DNA from: Melampsora larici-populina 98AG31
Lineage: Eukaryota > Basidiomycota > Pucciniomycetes > Pucciniales > Melampsoraceae
Assembly: GCF_000204055.1 (NCBI RefSeq)
Contig: NW_006768828.1
Coordinates: forward strand, 196,097-260,096
Length of the DNA stretch: 64,000 nt
Direction: 5' to 3'
Shown: positions 48,833-59,561 of the stretch, piece by piece
Numbering within the stretch: position 1 is the stretch's first letter
Layout: the number at the start of each line of letters is the position of its first letter
Program-made: the position numbers and the translations under genes
The notes under the pieces: generated by a model
What the model saw: only the letters and a program-made list of their open reading frames with translations
The model's database searches: none
What the model was told of the DNA's origin: nothing

Positions 48833-50037
48833 TTAAGAGGGATGTGAAGTGTTTATTGGGCTGGTGGAACTGTACCGGGTCTGTGATTTGGTCCCAATGA
48901 ATAAGTCAAACATCAAGCCCACAGAATGAGAGACATATAACAATACTGACAAACGTCCAGCGCGTTCCAGTGCACCGTCTTCAAGTTCCCATGCTGGCCG
49001 CCAACCCGCTGGAGTCTCCAAATAAGGATTTGGTTTAGTATTGAAGGTAGATCCCAGGGAAGTATATCTAGTTTAACATAAGCCAATCAGAAGGCTACTC
49101 GCTTGGACATGAAAAAGGTGAACATAGTCGAGGTACATACCCAGTGTCATAAAGGTCACACCATCCTACTCTCAAAATCCGAAGAAAATCCCATACATCG
49201 TGATACGACCAATCAAGGATTGGATGTATGCGCATGACTGCAGGCCAGTCGCTATCCGTCGGGTTACATTTTGTCAAATTAGCTAGATACGCCGATTCAC
49301 AGAGACAGAGCGTTAACGGACTGAGAGACGTAGATGCAGTGTCAGGAAAAGTGATGCTGACCTCCATTGGGATCTGTGGACCGTGTACCAATCAGAATAG
49401 CCCGACGTGAAGCTTGTGAAAGGAAGGCTTGTAGACCGTCTTTAAGGGTGCCTTCGAAAGAAAATAATTCAAGCCTATAACGAGTTTCACACACGTGTAA
49501 AAAGTCCTCGACGGCATCGAAAGGCGACCGACACCGGATATACAGAGCGCGCATTTTTGAATTTGACTGTGAAAACTTGGCCAGCGCAGCCGCAAACAAA
49601 TGTATGATGACTGTACCTGTTAAGAGGTAAACAAGGTTGAATGTAAGCCTCAGAGCAAACCTGAGGGACTGAGCCACCATACGTACAATCTTTACCGCCA
49701 TTGAAACTTAGAGCAACTTCTTCTGGACTAAGAAAGAGAAAGAAATCGCGTCAAGTCATAAAATTAGGTCAGTGTTTTGAGACCAACTCCTGGACAATAC
49801 ACGAATGATAGTTTATGAATGCTTCATGGAATTCAAACACTGACCCGAAATCCAGTATTGATTGTTCAATAGTGTCGAGAGCTTGTTTAACTTTTATAGC
49901 CAGTCCGGGAGTAGCTGAAGACGCTGCAAGATCATAGACAGCTTGTGCGTCGCATTGGTCGAATGTTCGCATTGGAGGCCTCATCGTTGGCTTAATGGAG
50001 GTAGACAAAATTGGTGAATTGAGTTTCTGACGCGAAT
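48833..50037 (-). CDS. FAD1: FAD synthase (FMN adenylyltransferase), 5'-incomplete
   Basis: Transfers AMP from ATP to FMN to make FAD in the cytosol. Minus-strand exons 49788-50037, 49687-49727, 49362-49616, 49282-49141 (that is 49141-49282) and 48833-49067 join in phase. The PAPS-reductase/ATP-pyrophosphatase signature is EEVALSFNGGKDCTVIIHL. IRCRSPFDAVEDFLHVC, AILIGTRSTDPNGA and WPAVMRIHPILDWSYHDVWD follow, and PAGWRPAWELEDGALERAGR closes the conserved part. This order is diagnostic of eukaryotic Fad1. The first visible exon begins at an acceptor in split-codon phase, so at least one upstream exon lies in or beyond the N gap 32 bp away. The last 40 residues after ERAGR are not conserved in the family as I know it and may include an unrecognised intron. 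Confidence 0.92.
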
Positions 50038-50069
50038 CTAAAAAAGTGAAAGTTGGATGTTAGTTACGA

Positions 50070-50169
50070 NNNNNNNNNNNNNNNNNNNNNNNNNNNNNNN
50101 NNNNNNNNNNNNNNNNNNNNNNNNNNNNNNNNNNNNNNNNNNNNNNNNNNNNNNNNNNNNNNNNNNNNN
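50070..50169. other. Assembly gap of 100 N
   Basis: Exactly 100 undetermined bases, a conventional scaffold spacer of unknown true size. It removes the 5' end of FAD1 and directly abuts telomere-like repeats. Confidence 0.99.
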
Positions 50170-51230
50170 TTAGGGTTAGGAGGTTAGGATTTAGGGTTAG
50201 GAGGTTAGGATTTAGGGTTAGGTTAGGATTTAGGGTTAGGAGGTTAGGAGTTAGGGTTTAGGGTTAGGATTTAGGGTTAGGAGGTTAGGATTTAGGGTTA
50301 GGAAGTTAGGATTTAGGGTTAGGCGGTTAGGAGTTAGGGTTAGCAGGTTGGAATTTAGGGTTAGGAGTTTAGGGTTTAGGGTTAGGAGTTAGGAGGTTAG
50401 CAGGTGAGGGTTAGGGTTAGCAGGTTAGCAGCTTAGCAGCTTAGCATTTAGGGTCAGGAAGTTGGGGTTAGGGTTGGGAGGTTATGATTTGGGGTTGGGA
50501 GGTTGGGAGGTTAGAATGTTGGGAGGTTGGGAGGTTAGATTTGGGTTAGGGCCTTGGCGGTTAGGGCATTTTTTTTATGAAGACCCTCTTTGTTCTTGCA
50601 CACGTCTTGTTTCAATTTCTTAGGAGGTTAAGTGGTTAGGAGGTTAGAACTTGGGTTTAGGAGGTTAGAGCCTAGGGGTTAGGAGCTAGGTGTTTAGGGT
50701 AGTTTGTTTATAAATAATGTCTGTGTTTTTGCAAATGCCTTGTTTCACATTGTCCTGAATGTATGAAAACTTCAATTCATTCAATTCTATCAAAGAGAAA
50801 TATATATTTCAACATGCTGCAAATGTTAGGAGGCTTAGGCACTTCGGTGCTTAGGTGGTTTGGAGGTCACAGCCAGGTTGTTATGATATTATGAGGTTAG
50901 GACAGTCTTTTGATAAACTTGCACCCACATTGTTTCTCATTACCCTGAAATTATAGCTTCAGATCATGGAGGTAATGGGTTATGTGTTTCAACTGCAGTC
51001 TTGTTATAAATATTATTGTTGGTTTTTGCACATGTGTTCTTTCTCATTAGCCTGATTTTTTGCAAAATACTCTATTATGTTGTTGAACACATATTGTTTC
51101 TCATTACCCCGCAACAATTGAAACTTTCAATCATGAAGGTTGAGGTTAGGAGCTTGGATAGTAAAGGAATTTTCCTCTTGTAGATAATAATTATGCTCAC
51201 ACACACATTTTGTTTCTCACCATCCCAATA
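50170..51230 (+). repeat. Degenerate telomere-like TTAGGG satellite
   Basis: From 50170 to about 50560 the sequence is dominated by TTAGGG, TTAGGAGG and TTTAGGG variants. To 51230 it decays into longer, irregular units that still include GTTAGGAGG. The anchor TTGTTTCTCATTACCCTGAA, in diverged forms, recurs near 50605, 50739, 50930, 51037, 51094 and 51210, usually preceded by TTTTTGCACA-like text. Fungal telomeres are commonly TTAGGG, so this looks like subtelomeric or interstitial telomere-derived DNA. No gene was seen. Confidence 0.85.
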
Positions 51231-51689
51231 TGATCAAACCTCCAAATTACCTATTGAGTTGAATGACATATTTAATCACGCACATAACAATCATTTAGAC
51301 ATGTATTTCTCAAACAATGGTGTAATAGAAAATTTTGATATCCCTGGTGCCTTTGAAGAACCAAGCCAAGCTCATACTGAGTGTTCAACAAAATCTTACT
51401 GGTCAGTGAGTCCTGACCAGATTGAGTGATGTACCACTGTCCCTAGCTCAACTTTTTGGGGATACTCATTCGGTCACACACTGCAAAGATGAGACATCCA
51501 TTGTTTTCATTCAACAGGCTGGCTTTCAGCACGCCTTCAATGTCATTGACATAGAAATGATATTGAATGATAGCAAGCTGCTCTGATAATGAAGCCATAC
51601 AATGGCTGCTTTGATGAATCTCAAAATGGGTTTGGTTTATAGGTTGAAAGCCCTGGCTTTTCACAACAAGCTCATGCGTTTCAAAATAA

Positions 51690-51890
51690 GCATATCTTGT
51701 CCCAAAAGCACTTTTGGCTTTTCAAAATCACCTGTTGCTCTCCAAAAGCAGTGCGTTACTTTTCAAAAGCACCTGGGGCTTTTGAAAAGCAGTGCATTGC
51801 TTTTCAAAATTAGCACATTGCTTTTCAAAAGTAGCTAATTGCTTTTTGAAAGTAGCTCATTGCTTTTTGAGAGCAGCATGACGCTTTTGC
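51690..51890 (+). repeat. Tandem array of AAAAGC / GCTTTT units
   Basis: About nine diverged units of roughly 20 bp of the form TTGCTTTTCAAAAGCAG. Each unit contains a partial palindrome GCTTTT-x-AAAAGC. No coding function is proposed. Confidence 0.75.
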
Positions 51891-52084
51891 CTAAATCAAG
51901 ATATATAAGCAAGCTGCCAAATGGGCCAATCTCCACAGTTCCATTCATAATCAAGTTTGCCACCCAACACCTCATTCTTTTTTCCCACCCTGTCACCTTG
52001 GCTGATTTTCAATTTCGCACCTAACAGCTCAATCAATCTTTTCACCTCTTCACCTTGTCTTAGATCCAATGTCATTCAATGGCT

Positions 52085-52345
52085 GTTTGTTCAATGGCAG
52101 TGTGCCATTAAGATGAACCAATTGTTTTCATTGATTTATAATTCAATGTAAACAATTGATGTTTGTTCAAAGGCAGTGTGCCATAGCAATGAACCAATTG
52201 TTTGCATTGAATTATGATTCAATGTTGGTCAATTGATGTTTGTTCAAAGGCAGTGTGCCATAGCAATGGACCAATTGTTTTCATTGAATTATGATTCAAT
52301 GTTGGTCAACTGTTGTTTGTTCAAAGGCAGTGTGCCATAGAAATC
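52085..52345 (+). repeat. 76-bp tandem repeat, about 3.4 copies
   Basis: The anchor GTTTGTTCAAAGGCAGTGTG starts at 52085 (one mismatch), 52161, 52238 and 52314, a spacing of 76-77 bp. Copies 2-4 are nearly identical, indicating recent amplification. Confidence 0.9.
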
Positions 52346-53178
52346 AATCCTTGATTTTTTTTTGGATTGATGATTCTTTTGGCATGAATCACAAAATTGC
52401 TATCCAATTGACCATACTATAAATGTATATTATTTCAGTGATCTAAAGTTACAAAATATCATTCTTCACATGACTAATGTCCTTCAGTATTGTGTTCTTC
52501 TGCACTTTCTTCAATTACAACTCAGGAGATTGGTTTAGGTCCAGAACCAAATAGATAATTCCCAATTAATTGAGAATTTGATAGTCCAGCCTGTCGTTGA
52601 TACTGTGACTGGGGGTTTTTATTTTTCCTATTGTCTTTGAAATGGTATTTGCCTCATGATTCCTTCAAATGATGTGTATCATCAGGCGGCTAGTGCATGG
52701 TCAAAAACTGTCGGGGGTAATCTTCACAGCTTGGATTGGTTTAGGGTGTTGTTGACATTCTTAGCCTTGAATATCTGTGATGTCAAACGGCTGCAGCTAG
52801 TGTTTTGATTGCAGGTCAATCAAATTGTTGACTGACATGATTGTCTTGTCACTTTCAAAGAAGCGAAGACATTCACACTTGCATCGTCCATCTGACAATC
52901 GACAATTTTGGAGTCAATCGGTGCTTTCCAAATGTCTCCAGTTGACTGGTAAAATCTCCTTCAACTTTACACCGTGGTGACTCGACAGAATGAAGAGTGT
53001 TCTGAAGACAGGTTTGGTTTGTCTTCTGCTCTATAGCTTGTGTTCTTTCAAGTGACTGACTGGTTGATATCTTTTAATTTTGGCTTCCTTAAATATTATC
53101 AGCAAAACCTTACGCAAACCCACCTGCTTCGACTTGATTTTCTACCGTTTGATTGATCACTTTGTTTGCTTGTCTAGC
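52346..53178. other. Upstream region of MULE-type transposase
   Basis: No gene seen. Terminal inverted repeats matching the downstream side of the transposase were looked for by eye and not found. Confidence 0.45.
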
Positions 53179-56100
53179 ATGGCTTCAAGACCGTTTGTTG
53201 CACCTCAAATCGTAGACTTTATTTCATATGATTCTGAATCAATTCGGAAGGGGAATCAGATCAACTCAAGTGGATTCAACAAGTACCCAATGCTACAAGA
53301 CATATACGAAATTGTTCCACTTCCTTTCATCCACTATGTTCCTATCCCAGCGGGTTCTGACTTACCAAGCGACTCTCTTCGATTGGTCCGCAATGTGACG
53401 GAGAAGCCACCTGTTTTTGAAGAACCAACTTTATGCCGAACTTTGCCAGATCTGCCGAACATACGTGAAGACTTTGTGGCCGCCATGCGAACAACAATCC
53501 ACTGGGTAGTTGAAAGTAAACGGAATAATGGCCGGAAGCGATTGTCATCAGATGAAGCAAAGGCTGAAGAAGCAATGTCTTCAAAGAAAAGTCACGGACC
53601 AAAGCGAATCCATGAAGATACTTGGACTTTCCGATGCCCATGTGCTGGTCACCCTCGCAAAAAGGCCTCTTCTGTCCCCACCGATGACAACACTACCAGT
53701 CCTACCAACCCTGCACACTTGACCCGTACTACTGGAAATGTCATCACTACAGTCTTACCAAAGGAGAAGTTAAAAAGAAAATCACAACCTTCAATGAAAG
53801 TTGGATGTCCTGCTAAGTTTACAATCAAGAAGAGAATTGATAACGGACTCTACGAGTTGGATTGGGTTTGGGAACACGCAAATCATGAACCATACAGCCT
53901 TGCCGATATGAAGCGTATGCGTTTAGCCACTCCTGTTCGAGATTGGTTGTGCGAGAGGGTGGTTAGTGGAATGGATTGGCCTGCAATCAGGCGACTACTC
54001 ATGTCCCCTGATTTATTCCCTGTAGGTTGTCCAAGTTCGTCTATGATACTATGGTCGCTTTATCATCTGATGCTCCATTTGCTGTTTTGTGATTACAGGA
54101 GGATCTTGAAACCCCTGATTATGTCCCTGAACTGCTTAATATAGACTATCAAACTGTCAAGAACATGATCCGTAAGCGTCGGGATCAACTAGTGCACCTC
54201 GATCCAAATGCTTACCACTCACTTCAAGCTTGGGCCAATAAACTTCGTGAAAATGGATGGCATGTTCGAGACCGCTTTGATGAAAAGACTCGGTTCATCA
54301 GCTTTGCCTTCTTCTCCCCTTGGCAAAAGCAACAGCTACAGGCACATGGGGGAGATATCGTATGCCTTGACTCAACCCACAATACAACAAACAACTTTCC
54401 CAAAGACTTTGACAATATCAAACTCTCCCTTTACACTATTGTTATACGAAGCCCTGTAACTGGAAAAGGTGTTCCTGTTGTTTGGTTTCTGACATCAAAT
54501 GAACAAATGTGAGTGTTGTTTTATTATCCTAGGCATCCCTTGCTTGCATCCAGTATCTCATTTTTCAATCGTTTCCGATCAGCCCGACAATTCGTGATAT
54601 CTTACTGTGGCTTCGACAAGATCACAAGTTCCAGCCAAAGACGTTCATGACCGACTGTTGTCCAGCTTTGGCAGGTGCTATCAAAGAGGCGTATTCAGAC
54701 TCAACTTCCCCGCCTCAGCTGTCCTGGTGCTTCTTTCATGTTCTACGCGCGGCCCGTAAAAAGGCAATCGAGTTGGTGTGTCTTTCTCATTCAATCTGGT
54801 TTTCTTTCTCAACACTAATGTGATACGATATTGGTCCACAGGCTGGTAAACAAATAGCGGAAGACCTGGTCCTTGGTTTCATCAAAATAGCTTATGCGGT
54901 CTCTCCTCAGGCAGCTTTTGATCAATTTGTCCATGAGTGGGCAGAGTCTCAACCTCAATTTGTCCATTATGTTCGTACTTTCTGGATGAAGCATGTAGCT
55001 CGCTGGGCAAGAAGTTATGCACACCCAAACAACCAGGGAATCCATACAAACAACTATGTTGAAGTATGGCACCGGCTTCTGAAAGTTATCTATCTCCCTC
55101 GTCATACACGCCTCCGACCCGACAACCTAGTACATATCCTTATGAAAGAAGTTGAGCCTGATTTCCGAATTGCTTCTTCAAAAGTTCTGCTGGGCTTTCG
55201 TGGACCGCGAACAAATAAAGCTCAGGAAATTTCCAAACGTACTGCGGATCATTATTCGGTGGATGATCTATCTATTCTGGGTGTCCGAATTTTTCGCTTT
55301 CCTGGCCTATTCCTCATTGACTCACTTTCAAATCCATCAAGACGGACGTATCTAGTCAAGTTCAAACCTGCGCGACATCACTTGAAAGCGGAAGTTTCAA
55401 ATTGCAACTGTGAAGGCTTTTCTAAAGAGAAGGTGGCATGCAAGCACATGTACCTAATCTCGAAAAACTTTGACATGGTGATAGTCGAGGACCCTAGCTC
55501 AATCTTCACCGTACAGTGGCTCACTGGCCCTTATGGGAACGTCCATACACTTCAAACTTATGCTTCATACATCAAATCACAATACCCTGAACAATCAGAT
55601 CGGATTCCACAACCCTGGCCCATCGGTTTGAACACTGGTTCCGATAATCGTATCTCTAGTGATATCACATCAACAGTCTCTTCCTCCAATCGTGATTTGG
55701 CCAATTCGGTTGTGGTGGATGCCGAAACAGTGCAAGCTTCAAATTCCTTTGTCGAGGCTCAAATTTCGTCTTCTCCTCCCGGTGGCTCACCATATGAGTG
55801 GTTCGGATCCGTGATCGAAGCTTCTGTGATGTGTTCAATCGATGTAGATGATCAAGCTGTCACATCTTGTGGATGTGAAATGTTTCAATTCACAAAGAAA
55901 CCGTGTGGTCATATGTTTACTGTGTCAAAAGAATTGGGACTGCCTATTGTTTTCAACAGGAATCCGACTGTCTCTGTTGAAAACACGGCTATGCCAATAA
56001 TTACTTGCAAGCTTCACTGTGGGCGTAAATTGGTTACCGAGTGTAACTGTGATCATTTTCAGAACCTCAGCAAGCCCTGTTCTCATATGCGAAAAATGTG

Positions 56101-56567
56101 CCGGACGCTGGGCCTTGAGTTATACGTGTTGACATCCGATAGCGACAATGGCTCAGATGCGAGCTCTTCGATTGATTCCGAACAGCATATCAAGCGCTCC
56201 GAGGAAGATCACTCCTTACCGCAATCCGTCGATCCGAATGCCTTGGAACAGGTCTCAAAAACAATTTCTCATAGTGACTTTACCACTCCTTTAGTCAGAT
56301 CTACTTGCGCCACACTCAAACGCATCACTAATTCGTTATCGAAGAATGCAATCAACCGTCTGATCACCTCGGTTGACCCAGAGACTGTGGAAGCGATCGA
56401 GGGGTCTGTAAAGCGACTGGAGAGGTCATTTGGTGATGCTCTCGACAGCGGTCGCCCTTCAAAACAGCATAGACATGCACAAGTAAGTTGTCTTCGATTA
56501 CGCTGTTCACCTATGCTCAGTATCATTTTTAACCCTCGCTTCTCTCACTCCAAAGCGCTCTCGCTGA
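53179..56567 (+). CDS. MULE-type transposase with three SWIM fingers
   Basis: DDE transposase of the Mutator superfamily, or a host gene derived from one. Exons 53179-54021, 54099-54508, 54583-54775, 54842-56482 and a short last exon 56556-56567 (Arg-Ser-Arg-stop) join in frame to 1032 residues. The N-terminal part has a FAR1/WRKY-GCM1-like zinc finger: TFRCPCAGH, GCPAKFTIKKR and WVWEHANHEP. The catalytic triad is likely Asp372 (VCLDSTHNTT), Asp442 (FMTDCCPALAGAIK) and Glu556 (NNYVEVWHRLLK), with a WCFFHVLRA motif between. Three SWIM zinc fingers follow, all CxC-x9-CxH: C670/C672/C682/H684, C825/C827/C837/H839 and C883/C885/C895/H897. One SWIM is usual. No stop or frameshift was seen. No flanking inverted repeats were recognised, so mobility is unproven. 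Confidence 0.88.
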
Positions 56568-57114
56568 TCAAGTCTCAGATCGAACTTGCTGTCAACTTAT
56601 ATTGGAAGTTGACAAACTTCAAATTTTGTATTTTTCTTTTCAATCTGTTCCTCTTTCTGTGCCATCAAAAATTCCCTCTTTGTAATCGTTCTGACCATGT
56701 GTTGAGTCAGATTCCTTACTCACAGCCACAGTCGGTCAACGACGCAAAGCTCGTTGGGTTCAGGTGTGAGTCACTTTCACGATGTGGTCTAAGTTTTCTG
56801 TCCGATGGGCACGCTTTCTAGCTTTCTGTCCGATTGTCACTCTCTCATCTTCATTTCCGTCTGTCACCTTCTTTGTTTTTTCTTTCCGATGGCTCCTGTC
56901 TTGAAATTCAATAGTTCATCTTGTTTTTTGGCATCTCTCCTTCTTACGCGAGCGGTAGTATTCGCACGTCACTCAGTGCATCCAAGTATGCACTTCCATG
57001 GATGCACACAGTGACGTGCCGATGCACCAGTGCATCCTGCGATCCACGGTGGATCCGAGGGCATACTTGTCTATCGATCCTGACATCGTTGCCTGTTGTT
57101 TAACGGCTTGCAAT
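56568..57114. other. Downstream of transposase
   Basis: No gene seen. The stretch 56960-57060 holds several short inverted copies of TGCATCC-like text. Confidence 0.4.
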
Positions 57115-57496
57115 CTTCTTTTCCTCCTTTCGGCGAGCACACCGAGGATTTTCTGCCAACCGCTCAGCCACGTATGCGCTCGCTCTGCCTACACATCTTA
57201 CAACTGAAAGCATCCCTGAACGTTGGTTCCTCGCTGAGCTACATCAAATTGCATTTGTGTAATTTTGACATGTAGCTCGACTAAGGTCGAGGACTTCTTT
57301 GGTTCTATAGTGAGCAGTCCCCCGACATAGTCGAGCTACATGTGGAAATTACGAAAATTCAAATGTATGTAGCTCAGCGAAGAACGAGGGGAATTTGATG
57401 AGTCCACCGGTACGATATGGAGCAAGACTCAGCGCACATCTGTGTGAACGGTTGGCAGAAAATCTTCGGTGTGCTCACGGAAAAGAGGAAAACAAG
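57115..57496. mobile_element. Nested foldback element
   Basis: Outer arms (57115-57180 and about 57430-57496) are inverted and share GAGCACACCGAGGATTTTCT and GCCAACCG. Between them a second inverted pair, 57221-57390, shares TCGCTGAGCTACAT and ACATGTAGCTCGACTA. It is non-coding. Target duplications were not fixed. Confidence 0.7.
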
Positions 57497-57566
57497 ATGC
57501 CCTCCACCAAGAAGGGCCTAAGCCTTCAGGCCAAAAAGCAGACATTAGGGGTAAGTCCCTCATGCT

Positions 57567-57684
57567 GAGACATGCGGATTCAACTAGTTTGAATGACAGC
57601 TGTCGAGGCATCGAGGGACTTTGTTGAGACATGCGGATTCAACTAGTTTGAATGACAGCTGTCGAGGCATCGAGGGACTTTGTT
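57567..57684 (+). repeat. Perfect 59-bp tandem duplication
   Basis: Two identical 59-bp units (57567-57625 and 57626-57684) start GAGACATGCGGATTCAACTA and end GAGGGACTTTGTT. Identity is complete by eye, so the duplication is recent, or an assembly artefact. Confidence 0.92.
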
Positions 57685-58339
57685 AAGTTAGCAAATTGTA
57701 CTTCAATTCTGGTCTGAGGTGATTTCCTTGATCAGCTTTCCTCAGCATATTCTCCAGTTATTTATGTACAGAAATTCGAATTTAAATGAGGAAAACCAAC
57801 TCCGTTCCGGGATCTGGAAAGTTTCCAGCCGAGCTTCTATCTGCTTCTATCCACCACAAGCACACTCCATACTCCTCGTTGTCCAAACTGTTCACACATC
57901 CATATTCATCCATACCACGACTCCATTTGTCATACATATCTGAAGTTTAGAGTCTTGACCCTCAGGCTCTAGGCTCAAAGGGCAAATACAAGTCCAGCGT
58001 GTGACCGTGAAGTTGGCCGACCTGACCCGAAGGGAAGGTAAGAGACATTTTGAAGATTTGGGGCAAGTACAAAAAGACAACAGGGGGCATCAGGTCATCC
58101 ACTATCATGACTACCCTCATGATTCATGAGGGTGATTGATTGTCAATTTTGCAGTCCTTATTGCAAAATTTCATCATGTGTTTTTACCTAAGTTGGTAGC
58201 CACATGAAATTCACTATGGAATATTTTTGTTTTTTATCTTTATTTTTTTCAAAGTGCTTTTGATTTCACATTTAACACTGACTATCTATTACAGTCAGTT
58301 TCATAAAAGTTGAAATCAAGGTGTTTTGAATATCAAGAC
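57685..58339. other. Intergenic region
   Basis: No gene recognised. Confidence 0.5.
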
Positions 58340-59561
58340 GTGGACTGTGTGCCATCTGTGACAGGTATCAAATATGCATATAGAATTGCTGATCTGAACA
58401 GCATACCCACAAAGGTCTCAAAAAGACTTCTGGTGCAGTCACTACATGCAAAGTGCTGACCCTGCAGACACGGGGTCGCATTGGTGCTGCACAAAACCCA
58501 AGGGGGGGTCTTGCAAAAGCTGGGGCTCAATCTGGGGTCAGTGCGACCCCACACCCGTGGCGTCACCACTTTGCATGTAGTGAGTTGGATTAATGCCCTG
58601 CACATGGGTACAAACATCATGTAAAAGGTCAAACTTAACAAAGTCCCTTGCCAAAGGCCTGAGCCCCAGCGAGGGACTTACCGCATAGAACAGAATCCTG
58701 ACGTGAGAAGTAGCCTGTATTGGCACAAAAAACACTACTTTGAATTCTTCGATTTGTTCCTAAATAAACAGGTCTCGGAGGTAAATAAAAGGATGATGGC
58801 AAATATTCATTACATATGAGCCAATTGCAAGCTCCCCCAAATCTGGTCTGGAACTTGGGCTACTGGGGAATCAAAAACAGGTCTGTTTTCATTTTTCAGC
58901 AGCGGCAAGCCGGCTCAAAGCCTGTATTTCTCAGAAAGCGGTCAAAATAACTGATCTTCAACTACTCAAAAAGATAACTTCCCAGCAAGATAGAAAGGAG
59001 GTTGCAATTGGTACATATGTAATGGTCCCTTGCCATTTTCTTCTTTCTTTGTTGCAAGACATGTTTATTGAGAGACAAAAAAAACAAACAGATGTAGAGA
59101 ATTTGGAGCAAATACAGCTCACTTCTCACGCCAGGATTCCAGTTTATGCGGTAAGTCCCTCGCTGGGGCTCGGGCCTTTGGCGAGGGACTTTGTTAAGTT
59201 TGGTAAAAGGTGTGCCTTTTTGGGTTCAAGCCCCAGTGGCTTTCTTTTAAGTCAACACACTTTTTAACAAGTTTTTCATATTTGATTTGCTTGTTTTCAT
59301 GAACTAAAAGAATGGACAAAGTATGCTGTTATGGTTTGCTCACATTTGCTTCCATCTTTGATTGTAGACAAAAATGGTGGCAAAAAAAAGTAGGACAGCA
59401 AGTTGAACATGGGAATATTAAAGTTGCACATCATAATCACAGCTTCTGACTGCTGCACCACCAAGGAATAAAGGCCCTGGGGTTGTTGAAGCATTCAGCA
59501 CTGTATGTTGTTTGATTTGGCAGGTAATTTTGATACCTGTCACAGATGGAGCATGGACCAC
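58340..59561. mobile_element. 1.2-kb foldback-type element
   Basis: The ends are inverted: GTGGACTGTGTGCCATCTGT on the left and GTGGTCCATGCTCCATCTGT read inward from the right, both continuing GACAGGTATCAAA. A second inverted block, around 58632-58770 and 59060-59202, contains AACTTAACAAAGTCCC and the cassette TAAGTCCCTCGCTGGGGCTC. The interior is AT-rich and non-coding. Sequence between the blocks diverges, so this may be one old element or two nested ones. Confidence 0.65.
58440..58582. mobile_element. 143-bp MITE nested in foldback element
   Basis: Ends CACTACATGCAAAGTG are perfect inverted repeats. Inward, GGGGTCGCA and TGCGACCCC also pair. AGT flanks both sides, a possible 3-bp target duplication. 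No coding capacity. Confidence 0.85.

Noticed and set aside
50170..50560. CRISPR-like or other spaced repeat array
   Set aside because: Units are short, degenerate TTAGGG variants without unique spacers, in a eukaryotic context.
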